NCBI GenBank assembly: GCA_039621445.1
Contig: CP154956.1
Span: 51,761,964 to 51,825,963, forward strand
Length of the DNA: 64,000 bases
DNA from: Euglena gracilis
Taxonomy: Eukaryota > Euglenida > Euglenophyceae > Euglenales
Reading direction: 5' to 3'
Part shown: piece by piece, positions 48,701-59,061 of the stretch
Layout: the number at the start of each line of letters is the position of its first letter
Position numbering within the stretch: the first letter of the stretch is position 1
The notes under the pieces: model-generated
What the model was told of the DNA's origin: nothing
Databases searched by the model: none
Seen by the model: only the letters and a program-made list of their open reading frames with translations
Program-made: the position numbers and the translations under genes

Positions 48701-50798
48701 TTTCCTTTCTAAAATCGTTTTTGCGGATTTGGCAGTTTTCAGGGCATTTTCGTGTTTCGATTTTTTGGGGGTGTCTGGTTCAACCCCGCGTCGGGCTGGG
48801 GTTATTTCCAGCCGGGGGACACCTGTGTGGGGGGGGGGGTCAGCCAGCAGCTTTTTTCCAGCCAACCCGCAGGGCTGCACAGGAATCCCCAAAACCCCAT
48901 GGGTGGGGTGGTCGACCAATCCTGGTGGGGGGTCCCCCACCACTCCTTCCCGTATTTCCGCCGATTTCCAGGTCAAAATTTTTCTTTGCGGGGTGCTGTG
49001 GGGGGTGGGGCAGGTCGACTCCCCCCAGGGTTCGATAATTTGCCAAAGATGCCCAGAATTTTCGGCTTAAAGCGCTGGAAGGAAAAATTGACCTTTGGGG
49101 GGTCCCAGATACCCCCCACCCACCCCTGGGGTCAGTCCGGACCCCCTTGGGAGGTGTGGGGGGTTTTGGTTTGGTTTGGTATGGCTGTCATACAAGGCGC
49201 AGTGCCACGGTCAGCATGGGCATAGCCAAGCACCACGCCGCCCGCAGGCACACCAAGAGCCAGCGCCACTCGTAGTACAACAACAGGGACTGAAAAAGAC
49301 AAGGAGGGGTCGGCGTTGAACATCGTGAGGGGCTGAAGGGGGGGGGGGTCGAGGGGACGGGGGGGGGGGGTCGAGGGGACGAGGGGTCGAGGGGTCGGCG
49401 TTGAACATCGTGAGGGACTGAAGGGGGGGTGGGTCGCGGGGACGAGGGGTCGGCGTTGAACATCGTGAGAGACTGAAGGGGGGGGGCAAAGAGGTGAAGG
49501 TGGGGGTGTCCACCTCATCCAAGAAATTTCTTGCCCAGTTTTCCGTGCCTTTCGACACGTTGCCCCCCTCCCGCCGCGAGGAGGCTGGGCACCACTGGGG
49601 TCTCGGTAGGAGGGTTGGGAGGTGTTGGGGGGGGGGGGGTCCGCACCCCCCCGCGCGGTCCAGGAGGGGGGAAACTCCAACCCACACACCCTCCTTATAT
49701 CAAGAATGCCGAAAATATCAGTTTTGCTGATTTTGGGGCATTGATGGGGGGCAAAATGTTTCGGTCTGGTGCTTTTTGCCAGGCCGAAAATTGGTCACAC
49801 AGACCAGGGGGGATGTCCCCCCCCCCCCTGCTGGACCGGATCATCGCCTCCTGCGCCACTGCCGGCAGTGTTTCAGCCGGATATCCAGGCTGGTTTCCAC
49901 CCCCATGCCTGTGCCGCACCGACTCCCTGGCGGGTCACTTGGGCTGTGGGGTAAGGTTTTCTGCACCCATCAAGGTGGACCCACCTTCCACCTGCCCTTT
50001 TATCGAACTCTGCCCCCCCCCCCCACCAGACCTTCCCTTCATCCCTGACCAGCCCAAATTTTCCAGCCTCTGAGCTGGATACCTGGGGGGGGGGGGGCTT
50101 AAACAAACGCCCTGTTTGGGGATTCAAGCCAAAAAGTGCCGGTTCTTCGACCCGTACAAAAAGTGGCAAATTTTCCCTTTTCTGCGTTGAATTTCTCGTT
50201 CATTCTTATGTCTTTCTGTTTGTAGCAGTCCAAGAAGTCCGCCCAGCTGAAATCCCAATTGAAGCGGAAAGTGGTGATGTCGATGATGCAGGTTTGCTCA
50301 TATGAGCAGGTTTTCTGCCCACAGCACGCCAGCAATAAAGGATTAAGTCCTCTTTAGATTTAACCTGATTTGATATCCTCATGTGGTCTCAGGGAATGAG
50401 GCCGGTGCTGATGAAGTTTTGTCCGCGATTTACGCCCAGTACGACGAGGGTGACGGACGTGTCAGTCTAGAAAATGTTTCTTCCCTCTTGCTGGACCTCC
50501 AGGAAAGGTGTGCTCTTTTTATTTTCTTCCATTTTTTCCCCCAAAATGATTCAAAGCAACGCCAAGGAAAAGGACATCATATTGGGTTTTTTGTCAAACC
50601 AAAGTGGGTTCGTTAGTTACATCTGTGATCTGTTCTCCACCCGTCGTTTCAATTTTTTTGGTATGATCTCCCTTGCATAGGCTTGGCCTCCAGCTTTCAG
50701 ATGGCGACGCTGAACAATATCTGCAACTTTTAGAGCAAGATGAAGAGGGATTTTGCAAACTCAATGACCTTCACTCATTGCTTTTCCAGGACAATTGA
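45729..50798 (+). CDS. RIIa-domain radial-spoke-type protein, complete four-exon gene
   Basis: Exons are 45729-45784, 48126-48301, 50393-50507 and 50681-50798, with phases 2, 1 and 2 all matching, giving 154 residues. The protein starts MDNNAMYCAEQINIPTELG, then has an RIIa dimerisation/docking core, PILKQFTKAVLLDEPQDLLK followed by WSANYF. This is the hallmark of ropporin and radial spoke proteins RSP7/RSP11, which bind the amphipathic helix of A-kinase-anchor-like spoke proteins in motile cilia. The C-terminal half has two degenerate EF-hand-like repeats of one pattern (YDEGDGRVSLENVSSLL and EQDEEGFCKLNDLHSLL) with shortened loops unlikely to hold calcium. Chlamydomonas RSP7 combines RIIa with EF-hands, so RSP7/RSP11-like is the best guess. 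Introns 1 and 2 exceed 2 kb and hold repeats; a DNA transposon starts 29 bp after the stop. Confidence 0.88.
45983..46594. mobile_element. Fold-back MITE in intron 1 of the RIIa gene
   Basis: A 612-bp segment whose ends are inverted repeats of about 150 bp. The left arm (45983 to ~46140) contains 'ttccgtgtcctcctcccctc', 'gcccagtgggcattggg', 'tggttggcaatact' and 'ctaagaatttgcaac'; the right arm (~46447-46594) contains their complements in reverse order. A loop of about 300 bp separates them. No target duplication is obvious and no coding sequence was seen. Confidence 0.8.
46595..48125. other. Rest of RIIa-gene intron 1
   Basis: Contains two rejected exon-like stretches and GCGC/GTGC words at 46820-46890 (gtgcgcaacag, attgcgcacatg, ctgcgcatgtgtgcag) that faintly recall the palindromic word of the 22.5-kb element. 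No supported exon. The acceptor at the right end ('tatttttctcag') is good. Confidence 0.45.
48302..50392. other. RIIa-gene intron 2
   Basis: Holds a diverged relative of repeat R2 (about 48640-48880), G/C-run palindromes, and at 49310-49490 a local array of 'gtcggcgttgaacatcgtgag' with 'ggggtcgaggggacg' units (three to four copies). No coding exon was needed or seen: the flanking exons join in phase 1. Confidence 0.5.
49310..49490. repeat. Tandem units 'gtcggcgttgaacatcgtgag'
   Basis: Three clear copies of the word at about 49308, 49396 and 49450, each followed by 'gactgaaggggggg' or similar and G-rich 'gtcgaggggac' spacers. Confidence 0.75.
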
Positions 50799-51019
50799 AC
50801 CAACCGCACTGTCGTTGTCTCTTGCGTCTTAGGCAGCTAACTCGCATTTAAGGATTTTTGTGTCGGTGTGCGCATTTGCGCATGCCCAAGTTTTTATTTA
50901 TTTGGAGGACAAGGATCCAGGTTTTTGAACTGCTTGTGACACACCGGCCCTTTGTTTGTTGATTTCTCAATTTTACGGCCTTTACACCCTGGGGGGGGGG
51001 TCGACCCCCACCACCTCTT

Positions 51020-51360
51020 CCCGTATTTCTGGGAGCACCAGCTTTTGGACCCGAAAAAAATTTTCTCGGAGCCCTCGGCGCCGGGTGTATTTGGGACCCA
51101 TTTTGGGTCCCATTTAGGAGGTCCCCCCAAAAACCCCCAAAACCCCATTTTTTTCACACCTTCCAAAATTTCAACATTTTCTCATAATTTTCACTTTGAG
51201 AGGTTTTTGAAGTAAAAAAAATGCCATTAAAAATCCAAAAAAAAATTCCAAGAGAAAAAATGTCAGTAAAATTTGTGGTTTTCCATAAAAAAATCATGTA
51301 CTTTGGGTTCATTTTTGAAAAAAAATTCAAAAAAATTCCCCCGGCAACATCCTCATTTTC
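51020..51360. repeat. Dispersed repeat family R1, copy 2
   Basis: Same-orientation relative of 960-1460, nested in the decayed TIR element. Confidence 0.75.
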
Positions 51361-51927
51361 CCAAAATTGGTGAAAATGCTGTGGTGGGTTGTGGGGGGGG
51401 GGTCGACCCACCCCCCACCTCCCAGGTGGGGGGGTCGACCCCCCACCAGGCCTTGACATGACATCCAAGCGAGGGGGGTTTGGACACCCCTTTTTCCTCA
51501 GGGGTAACAGCAACAACGGCCTTTACCCCCTTTACCCGCTTTTTCTGTGTTGCAACTGCCAAGACCAGGTGTTGTTCTGGAGGTGAGGCGACAAGTCCAC
51601 CTCTTTGCTTGCTTTCTGAAGCCCTGCAGCACTTTGGGGAGGTTTTTGGCGTTGGTTACAAAAGGAGTGGAAATTCACATCCAACACATACATTTGGTCG
51701 CAATCAGCTTAGACACACCCACATGAACATCAGCAAAACAGCTATCACAGCCACTCGCTGTGATGCCATTTTTGATGATTTGTTGAGTTCGGTGGCATGT
51801 TGCCCATTAACACATGATTAAGACTTTATGACACCCACACAACACCAAAAAATGATTTTGGTGTGCACAGTTGCGCACACCAACCACTTTGAGTGATGGC
51901 GTGTGGCGGAGTGCAGTGGAGTGGAGT

Positions 51928-51962
51928 GGAGTACTGTGGTGGCTCCGCCACCACAGTACTCC
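51928..51962. repeat. Perfect 16-bp hairpin
   Basis: GGAGTACTGTGGTGGC, loop tcc, then its exact complement. Preceded by 'gtggagtggagt' tandem units. It could be the core of a small fold-back element. Confidence 0.85.
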
Positions 51963-52129
51963 ACACCCCCCAAATCACTCTCCGCCAGACAACCAGGTTT
52001 TGGTGTCACGAGGCAGCAGATGCTTGAGGCACGTGGTTGGTCAACGGCCCGGGATTTTAGGAACCCAAAAACAACTAAAACATGTATTCGGGACCAGTTT
52101 GAAGGCCCATGTAGGGTGATGGAGGGTCC

Positions 52130-52450
52130 CAAGGGCTGAATTTTAGTGATTTCCTTTAATTTCCATTTTTTGGATATTTTTAAATTAGGAGATTTCGGGG
52201 TGGGGGGGTTTACCCCAAAATGGCCCAAAAATGGCCAAGTCAAAAACATGCCAAAGCGTACAGTATTTGTAGCGAAACGCTTTTAAAATGGCCGGGCTGG
52301 CCGTTACGTTTTGTGGAAATCAGAATATTGAGAAAGTAAAGCATGGTTGGATAGGGCATTCCAAGGGCTTCATTTTGAAAAATTTCAAAAAGTCAAGAAC
52401 TTTTGAAAATTTCGATTTTTTTTTAGCCTCCAAAAAGCAGCCCCCAAAAC
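52130..52450. repeat. Diverged 215-bp repeat family member
   Basis: Contains 'ggatagggcattccaagggc', 'tcattt', 'gccgttacg..ttgtggaaatca' and similar words, equivalent to the 215-bp units at 27.3 and 29.7 kb. It lies inside the decayed TIR element. Confidence 0.6.
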
Positions 52451-53249
52451 TAACTTTGTGGCGTTTGGGCCACAAAACCTAGCCACAACACGGATTGGGC
52501 GTGTTGGCAGCGAAAATGGCATATTTGGTCTAGCAGACTAACTCCGCACCCACCAAGTGGTACCTTAGTGAAGTTGCACAAGTGGTTAAGTGGTTGGTGC
52601 ACGCTAATGCACAGAACCGACCATTCGCAAATCGATCGTGTGTCCAATTTCACAAACAAACGATTTCAGTTTGCAAATGTGGTCCGTTTGTACATTCACA
52701 CAAATGGTCGGTTTACACAAATGTGCAAATGGTGAATGTATGTAGATGCATGTGCCAACCATTGAACTCTTACAAAGTCTTAATTTGCCAGCATTGTTTC
52801 AGGCTTAGTCTCACCTCACCAAATCTTTCCAGTTTCATCCCATATTAGAGTATTTGTGCATTTGCACCGACAAAGGAAGATTCTTTAAGTGCGAGTTATG
52901 CTGCCCAAGTGTGTGATTTGAAAGCATGTTTGTTGTGTGTTCCCACCATGCTGAGGCTTGACAATATGCTTCTGTTTGTGTTACGGGTCTGTTTTTGTCC
53001 ACAAAAGTTCTTCAATTTGATTGGAATGGGTGGGCCCAAAAGTAATTGTGGTGAATTCATAAGATTCGCCATATCTTCACTCAAGGAGGGTGGAACTCCT
53101 GCGTGGCGGAACTTTTAGTGGCAACCCAAGGGCAGGCGGGGGGCGGGGGGCGGGGGGCCTCATTCGTCAATTTTCTGCGCCTTCCAACAAAGTGGGTGAA
53201 ACAGGGCGTGTTTTATTTTTCCCGCCGTGCACGAAGGAAGCAAAGTCTC

Positions 53250-54850
53250 GCACTCCCCGGAGGCAGACGGAGAAGGGAGGAAGACACCAGAGGGCGAAGC
53301 ACAAACACCAAGTGAGTCGGGCTCAAAAGGTCTTTGTGCTTCGCCCTCGGTGCCCCTTCTTCCCTGGTCGGTGACCCTCGAGGGAGTACGGCTTTGGGGG
53401 GGACACTGGCCAAGACTTCAAGACACCGAGCGAGACAGCTCGCACTCCCTCGAGGCAAACCGACAAGGGAGGGAGGGACACCAAGGGCAAAGCACAAACA
53501 CCTTGTGAGCAGGGGTTTTTTTAGTCGTGGACCCCCGGGGGGGGGTACGGTGGGTGGGTCCGGCCGAGCCCCCCCCCTCCCCCGGAGGGGGGTGGGGTAT
53601 ACTTTTTGGCGCCGCAGGCGCCGAAAAGATTCTATTTTAGCACTTTTCGCGATTTGGGCCATTTTTTGTTGGTCCCCCGGGACCCCCCCAGGGGGTGGGG
53701 GGACCCCCCCCCAGCCCGTCTTAAAAAAAAAAACACCTGCTTGTGAGGCCGTGCCTTGCTCGCCGGCGGTGCTGTTTGGGCCGTTTGCTGCGTTGGGCTC
53801 GGGGTTCCGCTTAGTGCCGCCTCGCCAGAGTTTGCTGCTTCACGCTGCTCCGACTTGGCGACGTGACCTCTTGCCCATTGGGGGGGTCTCCTCTCTCCCC
53901 TCCTTGGCCCACATTTTCAGCCGACCGAGGAGGTTTGAAGGCAAATTTTCTTTCACAGGTGGGGGTTGAGGCCCACGAGGTCTTTGTGCTTCGCCTTCGG
54001 TGTCCTGTCCTCCCGTGTCGGTTGTCCTCGAGGGGTACGAGACACTTCGGGCTCCGCACTTTGCCCTTTTGAGGCCTTATTCCGCACTGAAATTAGGCGG
54101 TCCAGGGCATTTTCCGGGGCACTTTGGGCACCAAGTCATTAACAATGGGCTTCGAAAGCCTCACCCTCCTCTGTTGGCCAAATTAAAAAAAAACTTCTTT
54201 GGAAGAAAGGCCCAATTGTCTGAGTAAACCAACTCCTGCCCCTCTGGTGGAGTGGGCCCCCCACACCTGGGGGGTACGCCTTTTGGGCCAAAAATTCCTT
54301 TTTGACAGAAGCAACTGTGTCTGCACTTATGCCCTGAAGGGGGTTTTAATGAAATCAGAAGGGTGCCCCCTGGTCTGATAATCGGACTCCCACGACACAG
54401 GAAGGGGGAGGAAGGGACCAAGAGGGCGAAGCACAAGAAGATGGTGAGGTCCTGCTTTCCTTGCCGGCTGTTCTGTTCTGGTGTGTTTGTGCGTGCGCGG
54501 GGGGTGCTTCTTACTGCGCCTTTGTTGCCGGAGTTGGCGATGATGAGGCCTCCTCCGACACCTTGGCGAAGCTGAACCGCCGTGGGCCCGCCCCCCCCCC
54601 CCTCTCCCATGGTCGCTTGGTGGGCCTCCCCCCCTGATGGGGATGGTGGTCTCTTTCTGTGTTTCTGGGTGGGTGGTTGGGGCTGCTTGGTTGGGGGTCC
54701 CTTTTCTGGTTGGGATGTTTTTCTGCTGATTTTTTGGGTGGGAGGGTTGGGCTCACCATCTTCTTGTGCTTCGCCCTCTTGGTCCCTTCCTCCCCCTTCC
54801 TGTGTCGTGGGAGTCCGAGACCATTCGGGCTCCGCACTGCGAGATGGTGA
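53250..54850. repeat. Alternating inverted ~65-bp modules at the 3' side of the DIRS-like element
   Basis: The module 'gacaagggagg.agggacacc.agggcgaagcacaa' occurs at about 53255-53312 (+), 53328-53393 (-), 53442-53510 (+), 53977-54040 (-), 54384-54446 (+) and 54749-54815 (-). The last pair is a perfect or near-perfect inverted repeat of about 65 bp with a 300-bp loop. Several copies are followed by 'cttcgggctccgcact'. Confidence 0.8.
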
Positions 54851-55245
54851 GGTACTGTGCACCCCCCTTTGGGCCGTAATATTTTGAATTTTTGACATGA
54901 CTCCCAGCCTCAAATAATTAGCTTGGAAGGCACCAAAATTTTTCCACTGACCCAGCTGCTGGACTTCTTCCACTTGCAAACCAGCATTTTTCCACCATAA
55001 GACCCCAGCCCCTCTGGTGCTGTGGGGTTTCCAGTGGGTGGTGTCCACCCCCCCCTCCTGCAAAATTTCTTTGGTTAGGGAATTCACCCTTTCTGATGTC
55101 AAAGGTCTTTTACCATCCAAAGACCACAACAAATTATTTTTGTGCCCAACCATGTGGGCTGTCCTTTCCACATACTCTTTCAATAAATGCCATGGGCTTA
55201 TGAGGGGGGTGTGTGGCAAATTCAAAATCTCTTCCCATTTTGGGA
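54161..55245 (-). CDS. DIRS copy A: tyrosine recombinase, C-terminal part and tail
   Basis: Continues the recombinase one base out of frame. Shows HLLKEYVERTA, PHSTRGAGVLWW (the H-x-x-R box) and LGQWKNFGAFQANYLRLGV with the candidate nucleophilic Tyr. These catalyse cut-and-join of the circular DNA intermediate in DIRS elements. After about residue 125 the frame continues ~230 codons as Pro/Gln/Gly-rich sequence with EGEAQEDGEPNPP, coded by the inverted module region; this tail may not be functional protein. Confidence 0.8.
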
Positions 55246-55912
55246 ATTGCTACCCTTTCCTTTGCAATAAAATGAAAATTTTTCTCCCACGAAACTGATT
55301 TTTCGCTGTGTCCTGGCTAAATCAACCCCCCTGTGGAGGGCCAAAAGCCTCCAACAGCTGATGTGTCTGTTTCTGAGCTCTTTCACAGATAGGTCTGAGA
55401 GGGGTGTGGAATTCCTCATGATGTTTTCTAGGAAATCAGTGGGGTCCCAAAAGTGGGCATACTTGCAGACATTGGCATTCCACTTCCTTTTCAATGGAGC
55501 CAGAAGGGGTGAAAATCTCAAAGACCCAAACCCTGGGAGTAGTAAGGCTGCTGCATATGCATTTCGTGCAGTATTGATGCTATGAACAGCAAGATCAAGG
55601 ATGGCTTCAGCCATCTTGGGGACTGTGCACTGCTGCAGAGGCACCCCTTTGTGCAATAATTGACCCACCAATGCCCTGAAGGCTGAGTCATATCTTTTGA
55701 CATTTCCCAGATTTTTTATGTAAGTGTCGATACTGGACATCGAAACTTCCTGGGATTGTAATATTTGCCTGACACAATCAAGCAGGCCAAATTCCACCTT
55801 GGGGGGGGCATCTCCTCCCCTCAGCAGTTGGTGAACAGACCCCACTGGGGGGGTATTAGCAAAACCTTCCTGCCTGGCTGCCTGATTGACATTAATTGGC
55901 GCCACCATGATG
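55235..55912 (-). CDS. DIRS copy A: tyrosine recombinase, N-terminal part
   Basis: Starts near Met 55912 (MVAPINVNQAARQEG), overlapping the end of the RT-RNase H frame by about 90 bases in another frame, as is usual in DIRS elements. Contains SIDTYIKNLGNVKRYDSAFR (core-binding region), LLLPGFGSLRFSPL, the HAHFWDPT-like KYAHFWDPTDFLENIM, and LRNRHISCWRLLALHRGVDL, the region that normally carries the first catalytic Arg. It then breaks at a frameshift near 55240 (FYCKGKGSNSQ, after which the good frame continues as KWEEILNLPHTPLI). Confidence 0.8.
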
Positions 55913-57165
55913 TCGAAGCCCAGTGGGGTACAATCAACAGACAAATTAGGTCTGGGTTTAACATTAATCTCTGAATCCATTGGGGAATGATGCTCCAGGG
56001 AGGGTTGGCATAAACTGGGGGGAGACCCCTTAAATCTGCCTTCAGAGCATCCACCAACAAAGCCCCTTGGTGGGGGTATCGACAAATGAACTTGGGGAAT
56101 TTTTTGTTGCTGGGTGTGCAAAACAAGTCCACCTCTGGGGTGATGTGGTTTTTGAAAAACTTCAGAATCTGGTGAAAAATGGTCAGATTCAGGGTATAAT
56201 ACCCTGGATCTTTTTGCTCCCTGGTCAGGGAGTCTGCCAATTGTTCTTTTGTGGGAACCCAAACCACCTGCAAGTTGATTTGCCTTTCTTGGCAATGGTA
56301 CAGAAGGGGTTTTAGGATGGAATTTAAATATGGCTTTTTGCCTCCCCATTTTGTCAAATAACTGACTGCCACCTGGCTGTCCACATGAAGAACAATGGTT
56401 TGTTTTGGTTTTGCCAAAGCCTTTACAGTTTCCACCGCAGACATCAATTCTTTTTGATTGATGTGAAGGACATGCAGGTCCCTCCAGAAATCCTGGACCT
56501 TTTGACCAGACTTTTTGTCCAGCCCCCCCCATTGCCAGGTGCTGCTGTCTGAGAACAGTTCCTGAGAGGCCTGGGATTGAAAGGCTCTGCCCACACCTGG
56601 CTGCAAAAACGTTTTTAACTCCACAATTTGATCTTTGACCCCCTGGGGAATGGTCAGGGTGTGGTCCCAACCCCACTTTGTGTGCAAATCCACCATTTTG
56701 CAAAGTTGATCTGTCAGAATTCTGAGAAAAGGCATTGAAACTAAATAGCTTCTGACTTGCCCTACAATAGAGCTGAGTTTTCTGCAGCTCATCTTTTGTG
56801 CTGTCGGCACCTTTCCTAATTCCTTTCTTAGGGATTTTAATTTTTCCTGTGGAATTTCCAGCTGGCCTTTTTTCAAATTGATCCACTGGCACAAATGCTT
56901 TATTTCTTGTGTTGGTTCCAGACATGATTTGGGGAGGTTTATTCTGAAACCTGCCAGTAAAAGATCTTTTTTCATTTCTCCCAAATGCTGGGCTGCTGTC
57001 TTTTTGCTGGGGGCTAACAGCAAAATGTCGTCCAGGTAGATGAAAACTACCTTTCCTTCCTTCCTCCATTTCCTTTCCCAGACTCTCATGAGAGTCATAA
57101 ACTTTTGTGGCAGGCTGCTTAACCCAAAGCATGCAGCTTGAAATTGCCACGTTTCCCCCCCCCCA
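55821..57165 (-). CDS. DIRS copy A: reverse transcriptase (rest), RNase H and methyltransferase-like domain
   Basis: The valid part begins at the G-run at about 57160 (the open frame extends further upstream without homology). In order: FGLSSLPQKFMTLM (motif B), FIYLDDILLLAPSKK (motif C with both catalytic Asp), RNase H with LFSDSSTWQWGGL, INQKELMSAVETVKAL and VLHVDSQVAVSYL (D-E-D residues), LADSLTREQ, and a C-terminal segment VDLFCTPSNKKFPKF and VYANPPWSIIPQWI. The NPPW box and its surroundings match the N6-adenine-methyltransferase-like domain typical of DIRS elements. It replicates the element RNA and removes the template strand. Catalytic residues look intact. Confidence 0.88.
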
Positions 57166-58873
57166 CTTGCATGCAGACATGCTTTTCCAGGCTGCTGTGC
57201 AGCTTTAAATGGAAATAAGCATCTTTCAGATCTATTTTTCCACAGAACCAACCCTTTCTGAGGTATGGGAAAATGTTTCCCATGTGTTCCAGTCTGAACT
57301 TCTGGGGGGTGAAATAGTGATTTAACTGTCGACAATCTGAAATTAGTCTTTCCTTGGTCTTTTCCCCTTCTTTTTTGGAAATTATGTAGTAAGGGACAAA
57401 ATGTTTTGCCTCCTCTGGGGGGATTTGCCTGGTTGCCCCTGCACATTCGTATTCTCTCAGAATTTTTTGGGCAGCATTACTTCCTGGGGGGCTTTGAAGG
57501 GAACTTTTAAGGACATTAGAGGGGGGAGGGGAAGATCTGCCATGACCCCTTCCCTTACAAGGTTTAATACCTCTCTGCTGGCACCTGCCTTTTCCCAATG
57601 GGGGATACTGGCCTGCAGGGCTTTGTAAGGGGGCACCCCTGGATGTAATGTGTCTGGGGATTCCACAGGCCCCATCACTGGGGTCCTTCCCCCTGGCTGC
57701 CCATTCACTGGGGTCCTCTCTGGCTGCCCCATCACTGGGGTCACCTCTGGCCCTGCCATGGGGCTGCTCAAAGACAGGCTTTCCCCCTGTTTTTGAAAGA
57801 TGGGGGGAAGGTCTGTTTCTGCAGTGGGGAGGTACATATACAGCTGGGGGGTGTGGGCTGATTATCTTCTGGGGGGGCCCTGGTGTAGCCAATCTTGGGC
57901 CTCTCCCCCAAGGGCTGTGGTCTTGAATGCATTGGCCTCCCATGGCCACCTGATTTTGATTGAAATGGCCTCCATTGGCCTTGATATTTTCCCTCTGGCC
58001 TCCATTGGCCTCTTGGATATAATGGCCTCCATTGGCCTGCCCCTGAAGGGGGGGCTGCTTGCTTGGATGGGCAGCTCCTGAGGGGTTTTTGATTGAGGGG
58101 GCTGTGGGGTAAGTTGGACATACCTTCCCCCAGTGGGATCTTCCCAGGTTGGGATACAGGCTGCCATAGCCTTGCAACTGGGCCCACTGCCCTCTTGAAT
58201 GCTGGATGCCATAGCCTTGATTCTGGGCCCCAGGCCCTGTTAAATGATGGCTGCCATAGCCTTGAGTTTGATTTGAATCCTTTGAATTTCTGATATCTCC
58301 AGAGAGGCTGCCATAGCCTTTGCTTTTTCCCCTGGAGGGGGAGGAATTGGGAAAAAGGGGTGAGTCTGTTGGACCTGTGATGGTAGTCCCCCTCTGTCTT
58401 CTCTTCCTGACCACTGCTGTCCATGGTCCATGGCCATCATTTTGAGTGGGGGATCCTGAAAACTTTGAATTGCTGGGGGGTGGGGGGGTTGCGATGGCCA
58501 CGGACTGACGTGCTGCTGCCGCCTCATCACCTTCTGCAGCTGCTGCTGTGTGTCCACCTTCCCCAGCTGTTTTCTTGGAAGTTCGTTGGAGTTCTTCTTG
58601 GCAGTTGGAATTTCTTTGCAGATCATTCTTCATGGAAGTCCAGTGTGATGCCGTCTTCTTAATTGAAATATTTCTGGGATAATTCCAGTTGAACTCGAAG
58701 AGTTGAATTCTTCCTCCTGGAAGTCGAAGGTCAGCAAAAACGTTTGATCCACCAGTTGATAATTCGCCGTTCTTCGGTGAATGTAATGCTCCTTGTAAAT
58801 ATTTTCCAAGTGAACTCGTAGCAGTAAAATTCTTTCTCCTTGAGGTCGAAGGGCAGAAATAGGAATCAGCCAA
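57119..58873 (-). CDS. DIRS copy A: gag-like protein and N-terminal reverse transcriptase
   Basis: A 584-codon frame. The first ~150 residues are basic/Ala-rich; then NDGHGPWTAVVRKRRQRG, a low-complexity part with QGYGS and ANGG repeats, and from about residue 470 the start of the reverse transcriptase: YYIISKKEGEKTKERLISDC, and motif A as KIDLKDAYFHLKLH (the first catalytic Asp). The frame leaves the RT at a G-run (C-run on +, about 57157-57164): after HVCMQVGGG it reads RGNFKLHALG and stops. The correct continuation (ETWQFQAACFGLS) is one base out of frame, pointing to a homopolymer indel, whether real or a sequencing error. Confidence 0.8.
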   Translation of the reverse strand: MADSYFCPSTSRRKNFTATSSLGKYLQGALHSPKNGELSTGGSNVFADLRLPGGRIQLFEFNWNYPRNISIKKTASHWTSMKNDLQRNSNCQEELQRTSKKTAGEGGHTAAAAEGDEAAAARQSVAIATPPPPSNSKFSGSPTQNDGHGPWTAVVRKRRQRGTTITGPTDSPLFPNSSPSRGKSKGYGSLSGDIRNSKDSNQTQGYGSHHLTGPGAQNQGYGIQHSRGQWAQLQGYGSLYPNLGRSHWGKVCPTYPTAPSIKNPSGAAHPSKQPPLQGQANGGHYIQEANGGQRENIKANGGHFNQNQVAMGGQCIQDHSPWGRGPRLATPGPPQKIISPHPPAVYVPPHCRNRPSPHLSKTGGKPVFEQPHGRARGDPSDGAAREDPSEWAARGKDPSDGACGIPRHITSRGAPLQSPAGQYPPLGKGRCQQRGIKPCKGRGHGRSSPPPSNVLKSSLQSPPGSNAAQKILREYECAGATRQIPPEEAKHFVPYYIISKKEGEKTKERLISDCRQLNHYFTPQKFRLEHMGNIFPYLRKGWFCGKIDLKDAYFHLKLHSSLEKHVCMQVGGGKRGNFKLHALG

Positions 58874-59061
58874 CTGTAGGTTCGCGCAGATCCTAATTTA
58901 AATTTGAATCCTGCTGCCTTACGTTGCAGGTGGCAAGGGTCATGTACTGTTTGCGTGGAGTTTCAGTACTGTTTTCATCTTATTGCCAGTGATCTGGGAA
59001 GGTTGGAAGGCAGAAAAGATCAAGTTTTGGACAAGTTCAGATATCACTGAAAAAGTCCAGA

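Larger units (their letters stand above)
50828..52909. mobile_element. Decayed relative of the 22.5-kb TIR transposon
   Basis: Left end CTTAGGCAGCTAACTCGCAT, then 'tgtcggtgtgcgcatttgcgca'. Right end read inward is CTTGGGCAGCATAACTCGCA, then 'cttaaagaatcttcctttgtcggtgcaaatgcac' in broken form. Both match the ends of the element at 22517-25500. Flanks are TGCGT (50823-50827) and TGTGT (52910-52914), a 5-bp duplication with one change. Inside are repeat R1 copy 2, a perfect hairpin at 51928-51962, and at 52600-52740 words like 'tttgcaaatg' and 'acacaaatgtgcaaatgg' that look like the GCGC word after CpG loss. It starts 29 bp after the RIIa gene stop, so may supply its 3' UTR or polyadenylation site. 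Confidence 0.75.

Noticed and set aside
48560-49689. Overlapping frames of 138-185 codons on both strands
   Set aside because: Pro/Gly-rich products of C- and G-runs and of a short local tandem repeat in the RIIa-gene intron; no motif.
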